From: Lycium barbarum
Taxonomy: Eukaryota; Streptophyta; Magnoliopsida; Solanales; Solanaceae
Direction of reading: 5' to 3'
Assembly (NCBI RefSeq): GCF_019175385.1
Contig: NC_083339.1
Location: 27,619,637 to 27,683,636, forward strand
Length of the DNA stretch: 64,000 nucleotides
Position numbers and translations under genes: made by a program. Below the pieces are notes generated by a model, which worked only from the letters and a program-made list of their open reading frames with translations, searched no databases and was not told where the DNA came from. Shown here piece by piece: positions 1-12,664 of this stretch. Every line of letters begins with the position of its first letter. The stretch's first letter is position 1.

Positions 1-467
1 AATGATTACTTTTTTAAACCCCGCACATCACAAGTATAGTTTTCTCATGAAGTCTCTCCGCTAGAAAATACCAACCAACTCTGAGTATTCCAAAAAGAAT
101 CAATCATTGTCAATGCATTACCCAAAACCACCACTGAACTGATCCATAATCCGTAGGGCGATCCGTAACTATCGTATACAGAGTCCCACTAACGTCCTAA
201 TATAGCTTCACCGAATCGTAACACCAGAATTATAGGAACTAGCCGAGTCTTAAACCACAAATACAATGTCCACACCCCTTGTCCAAGATTTGATGCAACG
301 CCCGATAACTCCTTGAGTACTAAAACTTCACACTTGCCCATCACTAGAGTCATTTCTATTACTCAATCATCATTCCCCAGCAGCCTACGGTGTAGTCAAG
401 CATACCAAATAATTATTTAAACTTTACCTCTACTACATAGATAGACTAGTCTCATTACATTACTTAT
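1..467. other. Unassigned AT-rich flank left of the three-LTR array
   Basis: No open reading frame, recognisable domain or repeat shared with the rest of the window was seen here. It ends where homology to the LTRs at 17392 and 21804 begins. Unlike the other two LTR copies, no PBS-like sequence lies before this one, so this is probably DNA outside the array. If 468 is the true outer end, 463-467 would be the left target-site duplication, but the right end of the array is lost and this cannot be tested here. Confidence 0.5.
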
Positions 468-1163
468 TTTCGCGCCCCAAAACCCACCCTAGATGTGACC
501 GGCATCCGATGTCATGAACAATATCCGAAGAACCTTGTAGATCAATAATCATCAAGCCCATTTTAAATAATCTTTCATTAATAGATTAAGAGATGTTATA
601 ACTAACTAATTAAAGATCATGGTCATAATTTATGAAATAAAAATTAGCGGAAGCCTTATTCAACATTTAAATTAAAACGTGGCAACATGTCTCCATAAAA
701 TATAAGAGACATCCAAGATGCTACCCACAAGTTTATTACTATCTATGGAGCTTCTAAGAAAATAAACTAACTCAGGATACAACTAAAAAGTAATAATTGA
801 CTCAATGAAAACCCACGAACAAATGTGTGGGCTCACTAACAATCTGGAAAGCAGCAAGCACTCCTAATCCGCTAGATCTGTTTGTACCTGCTCTTCTTCG
901 TTACCTAACATACCATAAAAAACAACAATGGTATGCCTGAGTACTGGGTACTCAGTGACTGTGTCGGGAACAATAACTAATATAACAAAATAATACAATA
1001 ATGATTAGTCAAAACAGTTCCAATAGAATAATTTGAAATCAAAGACAACATCAATCGTACAACTCAAAATCATCAATAGAAAACCCTCAAGACAAGTATA
1101 TATCTTTTCCAATTTAGTATACCATTTATTACCATTTGAGTCCTTTCAATTCGAGACCAATAT

Positions 1164-1260
1164 CAAGCCACTCACAGGCGAACAAGTTCATTATCATCAA
1201 TAAGCCACTCACAAGCAACAAAGATACGAAGCAAGCCACTCACAGGCTTCCAAAATACCA
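1164..1260. repeat. Short minisatellite inside LTR-A
   Basis: Tandem copies of a roughly 30-bp unit containing AAGCCACTCACAGGC, with variable tails. The same unit recurs at 18105-18252 and 22515-22694 in the other two LTRs with different copy number, so the array changes length between LTRs of one element. Confidence 0.7.
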
Positions 1261-1680
1261 AACAACCCCACTAGGATCCATAGTTGCTACCCTTCCTCCT
1301 GAGTAGCTATGACAAACACAAATAATATAAATCATAGCAAAAGAGCCGAATCACAATCCTAGCATAGAAGCCGAATCACTTAAATCATGGCATAGAAGCC
1401 GAATCACAAGTCATATCATGATAGTCACAGTATTCATTAAGGATTATGTTCATCATCCAATTATGGGGGTACATCAAGTCATTTTAGTTTTGGATACCGC
1501 GTTCACTTCTTTAAAAAAGTTTCAAGTTCAACTCAATCCAATTAGAGCATTCAAATGAGATAGTCAAGCTTTTCAATTATCTAGTTTAAACATCCCTTAT
1601 GGGGTAATTCAAGTTCGTATACCACAACTTTATATCTCAATTTTTAATCATCCTTTAGAGGGGAAAACAGTCATGAATAC

Positions 1681-1694
1681 ATATATATTATATA

Positions 1695-1734
<40 letters not shown>

Positions 1735-1735
1735 G
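1681..1735. repeat. AT dinucleotide microsatellite
   Basis: An AT run interrupted by two TATAGTAC blocks. The matching place in LTR-B (about 18975-19000) has only a short AT stretch, so the expansion is specific to LTR-A. Confidence 0.8.
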
Positions 1736-4700
1736 TACACACAAGGTTTAATATGGGATTTCCCTTCACGCACGCAAACCACAACTGAAGAGTTCACAAT
1801 CATTCGAAAGAGTATGTTTAAAAAGAGACATACAAATCACTTTTGTAGTCAAAAAGGATTTTTAAAAAGAGAAATTAAAATCACCTTTACAGTCAAAAAG
1901 TATTTTTTTTTAAAGAGACATATTTCAAAAGAAGTGTCACGACCCAACCCCGTAGGCCGTGACTAGTGCCCGATCTGGGCACCCAAACACATCTATCAAA
2001 TGGTATCTCAATTTTTTATCAAACGCATTCAAGTATATAGCAGAAGCCGACAAGGCTATATTTCAAATTTAGATAATTTCCAGAAATATTTCGGCAGAGT
2101 TTCCTTTGTTTTACAGACTATCCAAATTAACCCTGCGCACAGATAATACCAACAATGACCACCCAGGGCCAACAAAGCAACATTTAAACATATGCGGACC
2201 GGTCGCCGCGGCGAATGGGATCGTCCAAACACAAAATATACACGCATCCGTACAGAAAGACCCCAACCCACAAACATGTCTACAGACCTCTAAACAGACC
2301 GACAGAATCATATGACGGGACAGGGCCCCGCCGTACCCATGAACGAGAATATATAAATACAGTAGTGACAGACTGTACCAAAAGATGGGCTCTGAATAAA
2401 AGAGCGCTCCAAATGGCAGAAAAATATCCTAGACGGACGGATCAGCAAACCTGTCGTCGGTACCTGCGCGGCATGAAAACGCAGCCCCCGAAGAAAGGGG
2501 GTCAGTACGAAATATGTACTGAATATGTAAAGCCTGAATTACAGAAACAAAATCATAACTGGTACAGAACGTACAGAAAAAGTGAGTAGAAAATCCAAAG
2601 TATCAAATACATATTTTCAAAACATGCGGAGTGTGTACAGAAACATATGTCATATCAAATCCGACCCCTGCCAAGGGACTCGGCAGACAGAACGTGGCCA
2701 CCCTCCCGACGCTGGTGCCACAACACAGATGAATCAGAATAGGGGCATAACCCCGTAACATAGTATATCATATCAGATGGCCATGGCAAATCATATCAGA
2801 ACATGTGTACATGGCACAACATACTCCACAAACCCATGTACACGTATACCTGCCTCCTCACATCGAGGCACGGCGAACAATGCAGAGGATTACGCTTGAC
2901 AACATATCCTGGCCCGGGCTCAGTGTGGGAAACATTGGGGCATCCACGAGTGGAGTAGTGAGAAACTAAATGCAGTTAAAATATCATAAATATTTTCAGA
3001 GACTCGATGAGGCATATCAATGACAAACCAATTCAATGAAGTCAGACGAGATCATAATAAGTGAGTTTCGGATGTCATAATGAATTACAGAAGCATAACC
3101 TTTCTGAAGTCGTTCCGAGTGCCAAAACAATTTATAAGACTTAATGAATTATTTAAAACAATTTTTTTTGTTTAGTAGTTAAAAGAGTAGTCAGAACATT
3201 TCTTTCCAAAAACTACTCGAAAACGAGCCTTAAGTACAATAAGGGTAAAACCGGGACTAGTGGGCCCACCTTGGGACAAGCAAGGCGGTGGGCTCAAATT
3301 ACGCATTTTAGGCTTATGGGGTCACCTACGAAGGTTCTACGGACATTTTATAACTTTTCATAAAGTTTGGGGAAGGTTTGCATAATTTTCAAGAAAGCAT
3401 ACAAAAAGGGTTCAATTCTATTGAATGAAAGAGGGATATTTTCAAATGCGGATTCCGATGAGCAGAATATTTTCCGAGGCTCGAATCCGATCCTAGTACA
3501 CCTAGGACATGCCAAAAGAAGAAAAGGGATAGCTTTACATACCTCGAACGCACTTCCAAGATAGCCAATCTAAAGCTAATCCAAATCTACGCCTCGGGCT
3601 CCCCAAGGTCTACAATTACGCCAACGAATACCAATCATTAGCTAAGGGCACTTAAGCCATTCATTCCAAACTAATCATTAAATTCTACAGAAAATTCGGC
3701 AGCACTTCCCCTGTAAATAGGCCATCCCGCGAATTTATCTCGCTCAAAATCAACAACAACAACCACAATAACCAACCTAGTAACATTGATAACCAATTCG
3801 AAAGGCAAAATAATAATAGTAACTCTCTTTTACATCATTCAACAACTTTCATAAATTCAACTCGACGACTTACCTTCAAGCCAACATCGATGCTTATATA
3901 TTTAAATACTAACCCGAATCCATACCAACAATACTTAAAGACATTCTAAGCAATTCATACAACATTTCCAACAATCCAAAAATTTTCCCTTCCTTTCCAC
4001 ATAATGTAACTCTTCCATTCTAAATTCACACCACCCAACTAATATCAACATTTTTCCATATTCATTAACTAACTCAAGATTACCCAAACATATTTCAATA
4101 ACATTTTAAACAATATCCAAGGATTCAAACCATTCCGCCCATTTCCATATTCCATTCGAAACTTCTACAATTGCAACGAAACTACCAAATCGCATTGTTT
4201 TCTTCCAAATTCATTAATAACAACCATAGTTCACATTTAGCATCTTACTTTCATAATTGCATAAAAATTATATAAAAATCACATAATTTCTCATAACAAC
4301 ATACAACCAATTTCAACACCAACTCAACTCGTTAACCCTTTATCTACGTCTTCAATGTCACAACGACACCTCTAACAAGCTAAATAAATTTTAATTCACC
4401 ATTCTCTTTCATTACTATGGCTCACGGCCACACTCCTCTTCACACATCCACACGACCTATATAAAGTTTCTAACCATTAATTTCCTTCATTCTCATCACA
4501 TAACCCATGATAACAACAACAATAATCATATGAACATAATCATACCCTCAATCCTTTCAATTTAGCAAGGATAGCAATATGTCCATAACACAACTTTAAA
4601 TTTAACCATTTAATTCCTACATAATGCTACTAAAATCAATTCCTCATTCTTACTCAAAACACCCCCCTTACACGGCTCAATTTATAATTCAACATCAACA

Positions 4701-4942
4701 TACATAACCCGTTTGTATTCAACACACATCTACCAAGCTATACAAGTCTAAACTACCTCCAAAACATGTAGAAAAGAATTAAATCTTACCTTAGAGACAA
4801 GCTCTAATTTTTCACCATGAAATGTCTTCAAGAAAGCCATGGCCGTGAGTTGCCATGGCTACCGTGAGCTCCATCTTTTTCCTCCTCTTGATCTTCAAAT
4901 CTCTCCAATTAATTGTGTAGAAGGGGCAAAAATGGGCTGGGC

Positions 4943-5046
4943 GTGAACAGTGACCGTGAACAGTAGCGTCGCCCGTGAACAGTGGCGGCGTGAACAGTGC
5001 GCCGCCGTGAACAGTGCGCCGCTGTGAACAGTCGCCGTGAACAGTG
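4943..5046. repeat. GTGAACAGT array inside the solo LTR
   Basis: Seven copies of GTGAACAGT are separated by GC-rich spacers of 4 to 10 bp rich in GCCGCC. On the minus (element) strand the unit reads ACTGTTCAC. The array lies about 95 bp downstream, in element direction, of the TATA-like sequence at 5143-5150, so it would fall in the transcribed leader. It is much more GC-rich than its surroundings. Confidence 0.75.
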
Positions 5047-5142
5047 CCCGAACCCCCTCTCTCTCTCTCTAGGCTTGAGAGCCCCTCTCTCTAAAACCTA
5101 ATTTGCAAGATTAATTGTAGTGTTGTCATCCACTTATGCTCA

Positions 5143-5150
5143 TTTATATA
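5143..5150 (-). promoter_or_regulatory. Candidate TATA box of the solo LTR
   Basis: On the minus strand TATATAAA lies about 290 bp into the LTR from its U3 end, a plausible place for the core promoter. Based on sequence and position only. Confidence 0.35.
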
Positions 5151-5638
5151 ATCTTTACAAAGTGGACATGTGTCAATTTTCATGACATGTGTCCATCTTT
5201 ATTCAAGGCCAACCAAATCTCGCCACGTGTCGTGGGGGCCCACTTTCGATAATTAAATTAATTCCTAATCTCCAATATTAATATTTTTATGCTAAATAAA
5301 ATTTATAAGCAATTTTTGTGATAATCAAAGTTGAAAATTAAAAGCTCTTATTTCATGTCCGAAAATAATTCCGCCTTTAACTTGAGTCGATTTGCTTGCG
5401 GATAATTCGTCGTATAAATGTACGGGGTATAACAAGAAGGTTTTCAAACGTGACATACCTCAAATTCCCCTAAAAGCTAGCAAAACGAAATTCCCATGGT
5501 TCAACAATCAATCTTTTAGATGAAGTTCTACACGCCCATTCTTCTCTTCTCTTGAGTTTTCAAGAATCTAGGGTTTAGAGAGATGAACTAAGGTTAATTT
5601 GATATTATATTGATGAAGTAATGATGGGAATTGATCAA

Positions 5639-7670
5639 TGTCATGACCCACGCTAGTGACCCATGACGAGTGTCTGACCTCTACTGATCGGACACCGTCA
5701 TACTCGTATCTGGATCTCATTGAAAATAGGGTGGCCCGTATATGACTTATAACTGAACTATATTGATTTTTTCAAGAACAAGACCATGAACTATGCATCA
5801 AGAACTCATAACCACCTGTGTATATAAATACTGAAAAAAACAGAGCAAGCCGACTAGGCCGCTGCGTATACTACACACAAAAGAATAGGAGCCGACAAGG
5901 CTACATCACAGGACAACTACATACAACTGTCTACAGACCTCTAATGGAGAACAAAGCTGTAGAAAGGACGGGACAGGGCCCCGTCATACCTATATATATA
6001 TACATGTCAAAAAAGCATACCAAAAATGAACTGCAGCTCCGAACCAAGTGGAGCACACTGACTAACGCTGAATGGAAATCCTACTGAGCTAAACCGCCTG
6101 TCTGTCTACCTGATCCTGTGGGAATGAACGCAGCCGCCTAAGAAATAGGGGAGTCGGTACGGATAATATATTGAGTATGTAAGGCATAAGACCGATAAAT
6201 ACATAGAAATCATGAAAGATATCTGAAACATGGAAGCTAATCTCAATATCTGAAAGTGTCTCTGCGACGTATGATATGCATGCTCTCTTTAAAATCATAT
6301 ACATATATATAATAAAACTATTAATGCAGAAGAACGTATATCCCAATCCATAATGTTAGTGTTGTGGAACGTACAGTCCGATCCATATATCATGTCATCC
6401 TGCGTCCGGGGTAATCTCATAATCTGCCTACTGCCGTGGTGTGCACATCTACGTGCCTGCCGGTCCGACTATAGCGCGACGCAGTGTGAGAAAATAGCTA
6501 TACATATATATATAAATGCATGAAGGACTCATAAAAGGATACTCTGGAAACTGTAGATATGAAATATATGAAGTCAAGGATACAATAAATCCTATACCCT
6601 CTAAGAGTAGAGTCTTTGGACTCGCTCGCTTGTTTCTTTTGTTCATATGATAAGGATCATGCCAAAAGAATAGAAAGGAAAGGCCTTAACATACCTTGAA
6701 GCGTATCTAATTATCCAACGTCTACTTCCTGAATTCGTAAGTCTACAATCAAGATAAAATATTAGACCATTTACATCACTTACTAACCCATTCAAGTACG
6801 AAAAGAACTTAACGAATTTCGGACAGCATTTCCTTTGTAAACTTAACAATCCCTCAATTTCCAATTCAACCCAAACATCAACAATCAACAACAACATCAT
6901 ATGGAAACATAAACAAGTAGGAATCTCTCCAAAAATCTAATCAAAATCAACACACAAGTCAACCATATCAACAAACTAGGTTATGCCTGCACAACACCAT
7001 CCTCTTCACCTTAAACCACTAAAACTCTTGATAGTTAACTCAAAAACAAAGGTGAGAATCATATACATACCTTGAAGGGACTAGAACACCAAAAATCAAA
7101 CTTCAACTCCAACTCTTAAGCTCAACAACTTCAATGGAACCCTAGGAACAACTTCCTTTCACTAGCTCAGGTTCACGGGCTCGAATCTTGCTAAAACTTC
7201 TCTAATTTGGTGGAAATATGTTAGGGCTTTCTCTGGTTGGGGAGCAAAATATGAGGAATAAAATCGTGAGGGGTATATATATATACGTGGATCCAAAAGG
7301 TTCTAGTGATGCGGGTTGACGGGAGGGTCGATGGCTCGTCGACTGGCTTCGTCGATCTGCGACCTAAAAATTCAGAGGCTGCGGCATGTCGAAGGTGGGG
7401 AACGATGCCTTGTCGATATGTCAACAGCCCGTCCATTTGCTCGTCAATGTGGACTGGTTTTTGCAGATTCTCTGAGTCATTCCGATTCATTTTGATTCGA
7501 TTCGTTTAACTTCTAATCCTATCGTATTGCAAGGAACATATACTTATACTTCGACATGGGCAAGGTAAGGTACTTAATGTCTCAAAAACCCGGGTACAAA
7601 TCTCCATACTAGGGGTATATATCACTAGGAAGCCAAGGACTTTGTTACGACAAAAACCAGAGGTGTAACA
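5639..7670 (-). repeat. 3' LTR of element II
   Basis: 2032 bp, TGTCATG...GTGTAACA. The first 190 bp and last 60 bp match the partner LTR at 12866-15001. The interior aligns only in short patches (for example the CCTTAACATACCT motif near 6690) and around 5880-6180 looks closer to the solo LTR at 1935-5434. A TATATATATATA stretch at about 7268-7282 is in the expected promoter position. Confidence 0.85.
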
Positions 7671-7704
7671 TCCCCCCCCCCAAGAAGAATTTCGTCCTCG
7701 AATG
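7671..7704 (-). promoter_or_regulatory. Polypurine tract and pre-PPT motif of element II
   Basis: Immediately inside the 3' LTR the minus strand carries ten Gs (7672-7681), the expected primer for plus-strand DNA synthesis. About 20 bp upstream in element direction is CATTCGAGGACGAA (7691-7704), a motif repeated at the same place in the other minus-strand gypsy elements of this window. Confidence 0.8.
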
Positions 7705-7879
7705 TTGATACAAGTCATGGGTTATAAAAATTTCGGCAAAGTCTCCACTATAAATATACCAATCCAACTTGTACACAGCAACCCAAAATAATGCCACACA
7801 GGGCCACATGCTAATATATACCACATTATGGCCTCACACGTCCAAAATAAAATAGCCATAAGTATATCACATACTTGAA

Positions 7880-8397
7880 GTCTGAACCTCCTCGAAAGAT
7901 GAGAATAGATGTGGCTACCTGGTCTTCATATCATTTTCTACTTCCCATGTCATTTATTCAACATTATTACTTCTCCAAAGCACTTTAACGGAAGACACAT
8001 CCTGGTTTCGCAATCGACGAACTTGTCTATCTAATACAGCCACCGGGGTTTCCTCGTATGATAATTGCTTAGTCACCTGGATATCCTCCACTGGTACCAC
8101 TCTTGAGGGATCTCCTATACACTTACGGAGCATGGATACATGAAATACCAAATGCACAGCGTCCAGATCAGAAGGCAGCTCTAACTCATATGCTACCTTA
8201 CCCACTGTACGAATAATTCTATAGGGCCCAATGTATCGAGGGCTTAACTTACCCTTCTTGCGAAATCTCACCACTCCCTTCATAGGCCAAATCTTCAGGA
8301 AGACCCAATCGCCTACCTCAAACTCTAACTTGCGTCGCCGATTAGCTGCATAGGATTTCTGCCGACTCTGCACCGCTAGCAACCTTCCTTGAATCAC
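7880..8397 (-). pseudogene. pol: Integrase C-terminus and chromodomain of element II (stop in chromodomain)
   Basis: The 147-residue open stretch 7954-8397 starts in the integrase C-terminal region with a GDWVFLKIWPMKGVVRF-type segment, followed by LSPRYIGPYRI and the HVSMLRKCIGDPS linker typical of chromovirus integrases. It then enters a chromodomain (VAVLDRQVRRLRNQ...VLWR). A stop at about 7951-7953 interrupts the chromodomain just before the conserved TWE. The same frame resumes with MTWEVENDMK and runs to about 7880. Chromodomains of this family are thought to guide integration to heterochromatin. A stop also separates this part from the integrase core upstream. Confidence 0.85.
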
Positions 8398-8442
8398 TTT
8401 TACTTTGTTAACCGCTTACTGTATTAAATCTGGGCGTACTAA

Positions 8443-9332
8443 TTAATTCTCTCCAACATCAAACCATTCTATAGGTGATCTACATCTGCGCCCATATAAA
8501 GCCTCATAAGGAGCCATTTGAATACTAGAATAGTAACTATTATTATATGCAAACTCAATAAGAGGAAAATGATCATCCCAACTACCTTGAAAATCAATCA
8601 CACATGCTCTCAGCATATCCTCAAGTGTCTGTTTAGTATGCTCAGCTTGCCCATCTGTCTGCGAATGAAATGCAGTACTAAGACTCACCTGAATCCCCAA
8701 TCCGTTTTGAAAAGATCTCCAAAAGTTAGTTGTGAACTGCGCCCCTCTATCTGAAATAATGGCTGTAGGAACACCATGAAGTCGTACAATCTCTCTAAGA
8801 TAGAGCTTGGCATAATCCTCTGCTGAATAAGTAGTTCTGATAGAAAGAAAGTAAGCTGACTTTGTAAGCCTATCAACTATGAACAATATTGAATCAAACT
8901 TCAGTTGAGTGCGGGGCAAACCTGCAATGAAATCCATATTGATTACTTCCCATTTCCATGTCGGAATCTTAATAGCTTGCAATAAACCTTTGAGCTTGTG
9001 GTGCTCTATCTTAACTTGATGGCAATTTGGACACTGAGTAACAACCTCCGCTATGTCCTTCTTCATACCATCCGCCAATACACTTCCTTGATATCATGAT
9101 ACATTTTCGTTGGGCCCGGATGAATAGAATAGCGAGAATAATGAGCTTCCCCTATAACCTGCTGACGAAGCCCTGTAATATTAGGAACGCACAATCTACC
9201 TCGATATCTGAGTACTCCATCCCTTGAAATCATAAAGCACGTCTTTTCTTTCTGAAGTGCCATATATCGATAATGAACTAAAATAGGGTCTTCGTACTGG
9301 CGCTCCTTTATTTCAGCTACTAAGGATGACAC
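8443..9332 (-). pseudogene. pol: Integrase of element II (zinc-binding and catalytic core)
   Basis: Two overlapping frames. The first (9063-9332) carries the first half of the H2C2 zinc-binding domain, with histidines in the EAHYSRYSIHPG region. The second (8443-9078, 211 residues) carries CPNCHQVK, then the rve core with the DDE triad: Asp in NMDFIAGLP, Asp in ISDRGAQF, and Glu in TDGQAEH. It ends with the YGRRCRSPIEW segment. A frameshift near 9070 separates the two halves. The core is the best-preserved gypsy domain in the window. Integrase joins element cDNA to host DNA and produces the 5-bp duplications seen here. Confidence 0.9.
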
Positions 9333-9394
9333 TGTTATGTCTTAAACAGTAACTCCCGTATCACCTGAGTCTAACAACCGAACTCCAAGGTTAG

Positions 9395-9899
9395 CTAACT
9401 GACGAACTTTGCGGACTATCTCCCTTTTCTCTGGCTACATATATGACAGGCTGCCCATGGATTTACGACTAAGAGCATCGGCTACTACATTAGCCTTCTC
9501 AGGATGGTACAGAATATCAATGTCGTAATCTTTTAACAATTCTAGCTATCGCCTCTGACGTAGGTTCAAGTCCTTCTGCTTAAAGATGTACTGGAGGCTC
9601 TTATGGTCGGTATAGATATCAACATAAATACGATACAAGTAGTGCCTTCACATTTTCAAGGCATTGATCACTGCAGCTAGCTCAAGATCATGAGTTGGAT
9701 AATTCTTCTCATGCTTCCTCAGCTGTCTAGAAGCATAAGCAACAACCTTACCGTGTTGCTTTAATACACAACCCAATCCAATACCTGAAGCATCACAATA
9801 AGCCACATAGCTATATGTTCTCGCTGGAAGAGTCAAGACGGGTGCTGAGGTTAACTTGTCCTTCAATATCTGAAAACTCCGCTCACATGCCTTCGTCAC
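9395..9899 (-). pseudogene. pol: RNase H domain of element II
   Basis: The open stretch 9648-9899 begins with the RT-RNase H tether ([17 protein letters not shown]), followed by [13 protein letters not shown], which holds the first catalytic Asp, and [14 protein letters not shown] with the catalytic Glu. The rest of the domain continues in broken frames to about 9395. It is separated from RT by a frameshift at about 9896-9900. The enzyme removes RNA from RNA-DNA hybrids during reverse transcription. Confidence 0.85.
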
Positions 9900-10875
9900 T
9901 GAAATTTGGTTGATTTCTGAGTCAACTTGGTCAACAGGGCTGAAAGGGAAGAAAATCCCTCTACGAACCTCCTATAATATCCTGCACGACCCAAGAAATT
10001 GCGTATCTCCGTTGGTGTCGTGGGCCTTGGCCAATTCCTCACAGCTTCAATCTTTTGAGTATCCACTCTAGTGCCTTCATCTGAAATAATGTGACTAAGA
10101 AAAGCCACAAAGTTAAACCAGAACTCACACTTAGAAAACTTCACATATAATTCTCTATCTCAAAGAACTCTAAGCATTGCACATAGATGATCTGCTTGTT
10201 CAGACGCTGACGAAGAATAAACCAGAATATCATCTATAAACACAATCACGAATAGGTCTAGGAAGGGTCTGAATACACGATTCGTCAAATCCATGAATAT
10301 AACTGGAGCATTAGTTAACCCGAATGACATAACGCGAAACTCATAGTGCCCATATCTAGTCATGAATTCCATTTCAGAATGTCTTCCTCCTTCACCCTAA
10401 CATGATGATACCCTGATATCAAGTCTATCTTTGAAAAATATGTGGCACCCTGCAGCTGATCAAATAAATCATCAATCCTCGGAAGTGGATACTTATTCTT
10501 TATAGTCACTTTATTCAATTGCTTATAATCAATACATATTCGCAAGGAGCCATCCTTCTTCCTTACAAATAATACCGGCGCTCCCCACGACGATGTACTG
10601 GGCCTAATAAAGCCCTTCTCGAGTAAATCCCTCAGTTGCTCCTTTAATTCCTTCAACTCTGCAGGTGTCATTCTATAAAGGGGAATGGATATTGACCGAG
10701 TATGTGATAATAAATAGATAGTGAAATCAATCTCCCTCTCTGGCGGAATGCCTGGAAGCTCATCTAAAAACACCTCTAAGAATTTATTAACCACAAAAAT
10801 AGATTGAAGGGTCGATGACTCTGCTTGTAAATCCTGAACCCGGACCAGGTGATAAATATACCCTTTTCTGATCAT
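9896..10875 (-). pseudogene. pol: Reverse transcriptase of element II
   Basis: Three fragments. 10360-10875 covers the PR-RT linker and RT motifs 1-3 ([13 protein letters not shown], the [14 protein letters not shown] region, [21 protein letters not shown], and [11 protein letters not shown] with the first catalytic Asp). 10160-10372 holds the active site FIDDILVYS. 9896-10144 holds the thumb/connection ([21 protein letters not shown]). A frameshift at about 10360-10372 and a stop at about 10145-10160 break the enzyme. Both catalytic Asp residues of FIDD remain, so inactivation is through frame loss, not active-site change. Confidence 0.92.
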
Positions 10876-10976
10876 CTTCCTTACTTTAAGGTAGGAAATA
10901 AACCTACCTCTCGGCGAAGCAGCATTACCCTTTTACTCTAAAACTAGCTCATCTGGAAACTAGAACCAGACCACTT

Positions 10977-11300
10977 TCATTCTATATTCAACATTAGCAT
11001 AGAAAGAAGCCACCAATCCATGCCCATAATAACATAAAAATCGATCATATCTAACTTAATCAAATATTCTATGGTGTGGCGATCGCAAACTATGACTACA
11101 CAACCTCGATATACTTGCCTAGCTATGACTAGGTCACCCGCTGACATAGACACCTCGAAAGGTTTAATCGCTTCAGGCTTTATCCCAAACTTGCCAGCAA
11201 TAAATGGAGTAACATATGATAAGGTGGAACCTAGGTCAATCAATGTGTATACATCATAGGAGGAAACTGATAATATACATGTAACAACATTAGGAGACGA
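10977..11300 (-). pseudogene. pol: Retropepsin-type protease of element II
   Basis: An 88-residue open stretch preceded in frame by a VSSYDVYTLI-like lead. The active site reads DLGSTLSYVTPF where relatives have DPGST or DSGST, so the catalytic Asp is kept and the next residue changed. The C-terminal IMGMDWWLL matches the conserved retropepsin end (ILGMDWL in relatives). A frameshift separates it from RT. It would cleave the Gag-Pol polyprotein. Confidence 0.85.
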
Positions 11301-11458
11301 CTCACAATCCTGTCTACTAGCTAATGCATAGATGCAGTTCTGAGGACTCGAACTAGATGCTCCACTCCTTCCTCTACCACGTCTTGCTGGTGTCTGAGAA
11401 CCTTGCCCTGAAGGGCGTGTAGATGATGAAGAAGAACCAGCTACGGACCCTGTAGGCT

Positions 11459-12664
11459 AAACTATACATACACCACCCCTCAACGGACAATCCCTCATCA
11501 TATGACCTAGCTGGCCATAAGTGTAACAAGCGTCTGACCCCAATTGACACTGTCTAGCGTGTAATCTACCACATTGGGTACATCGTGGCAAAGGTGGTCT
11601 CACCTGTCCTGACTCCAGTCTGTACTAAGAACCTGAAGCTCTGGAACTCTGACCTACTCTGGAATGAAAAGAATGATCACATCTCTGACCTAGAAACTGC
11701 GGAGAGGCACCTGTTGCTGAATGGAATGGATACCGAGAAAGCTGCTGTCTCTGTCCTCCTCTGAACTCACCAGCAATATCTAAAAATATAGCCCTCTTGC
11801 CATGGCCCTGGTCACGCTCACGCTCTGTCCTCCGCTGATGTTTACGATCCTCCAGATTCTGTGCATATGCCTGTATACGGAAAATATCCATACCCGGCTG
11901 TAGCGCAGCTGTCGTACACTCATTGATCAAATGCGGCCCTAGACCAGCCACGAAATGATGAACTTGATCCTCCATCTTAGCCACCATAGCTGGGGCATAA
12001 CATGCCAATGAATCAAAGTATACACTGTACTCCTAAACACTCATACTACCCTGCTGAATGTGTAAAAAAATGCCTGCTCGAGCCCGCCAAACCTCTGGCA
12101 GCAAATAATGACAAATAAAGGCATCCGAGAACTCTTGCCAAACTATTGGAGAGGAATTCTCTCCCCTAGATAGCTCCCACGTCCGGTACCACTAAGCTGC
12201 AACATCACAGAGCCTATAAGAAGCCAACTCCCCTAACTCAACCTCATTAGCATGCATGACCCTCAGAGTCCTTTGCATGCTATCAATAATGTCCTGGGGG
12301 TCTATATTCTGCCTCAACACAAAGAATTAAGGGGATCTAAACCAAGAAAATTCTTAACCCTCGTACTACTAGCCCGGTCTCCCTGATCAACACTAACTCC
12401 CAGACGCTGAGCCTGAACGTTTATCAATCTAGTCCACAACTGTATAGCATCTGGCATATCCTGGCCCGGTGCACCTGGCTGAGGGACTGGAGACACTGGG
12501 GCAGGGGTTGGAGCAGGGGCTGGCTCCCTTCTTAGCTCCTCTAGTACAGGCGGGGTATCACTCTGAAACACGGCCCGAGCCCTAGTAGCCTGCTGAATAC
12601 GGCTAGTAGCCTCACCAGCCACTCTCTTGCCCATCTGGGCAGCTGTAGCTTTCTTCGGAGGCAT
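11459..12664 (-). pseudogene. gag: Gag of element II
   Basis: The start is the ATG at 12664, about 185 bp downstream of the PBS (MPPKKATAAQMGKRV...). The N-terminal 116 residues include a proline-rich stretch (PAPTPAPVSPVPQPG). A frameshift follows at about 12314. The retrotransposon gag core is readable to 11625 (YAPAMVAKMEDQVHHFVAGL is typical), with further stops. The nucleic-acid-binding knuckle at about 11490-11535 reads CYTYGQLGHMMRDC: the second Cys of the CCHC has become Tyr (TGT to TAT). Gag forms the particle that packages element RNA. Confidence 0.87.

Larger units (their letters stand above)
1935..5434 (-). mobile_element. 3.5 kb solo LTR nested in LTR-A, TSD AGAAG
   Basis: The boundaries come from comparison with LTR-B near 19196, where the host sequence is uninterrupted. 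The insert starts TGTCACGACCC, ends GGGGTATAACA, and is flanked by AGAAG at 1930-1934 and 5435-5439. The TG...CA ends and 5-bp duplication are the signature of LTR-element integration. The 3500 bp contain no gag or pol, so a solo LTR left by LTR-LTR recombination is the simplest reading; a non-coding derivative is the alternative. By its termini it lies in the minus orientation (U3 at the right). Text around 2040-2560 resembles the left LTR of element II (5880-6180), so the two families are related. No real gene is seen inside. Confidence 0.88.

Noticed and set aside
2215..2589. A 124-residue plus-strand frame in the solo LTR
   Set aside because: It lies inside an LTR, opposite to element direction, matches no known domain, and is not open in the related LTR of element II.
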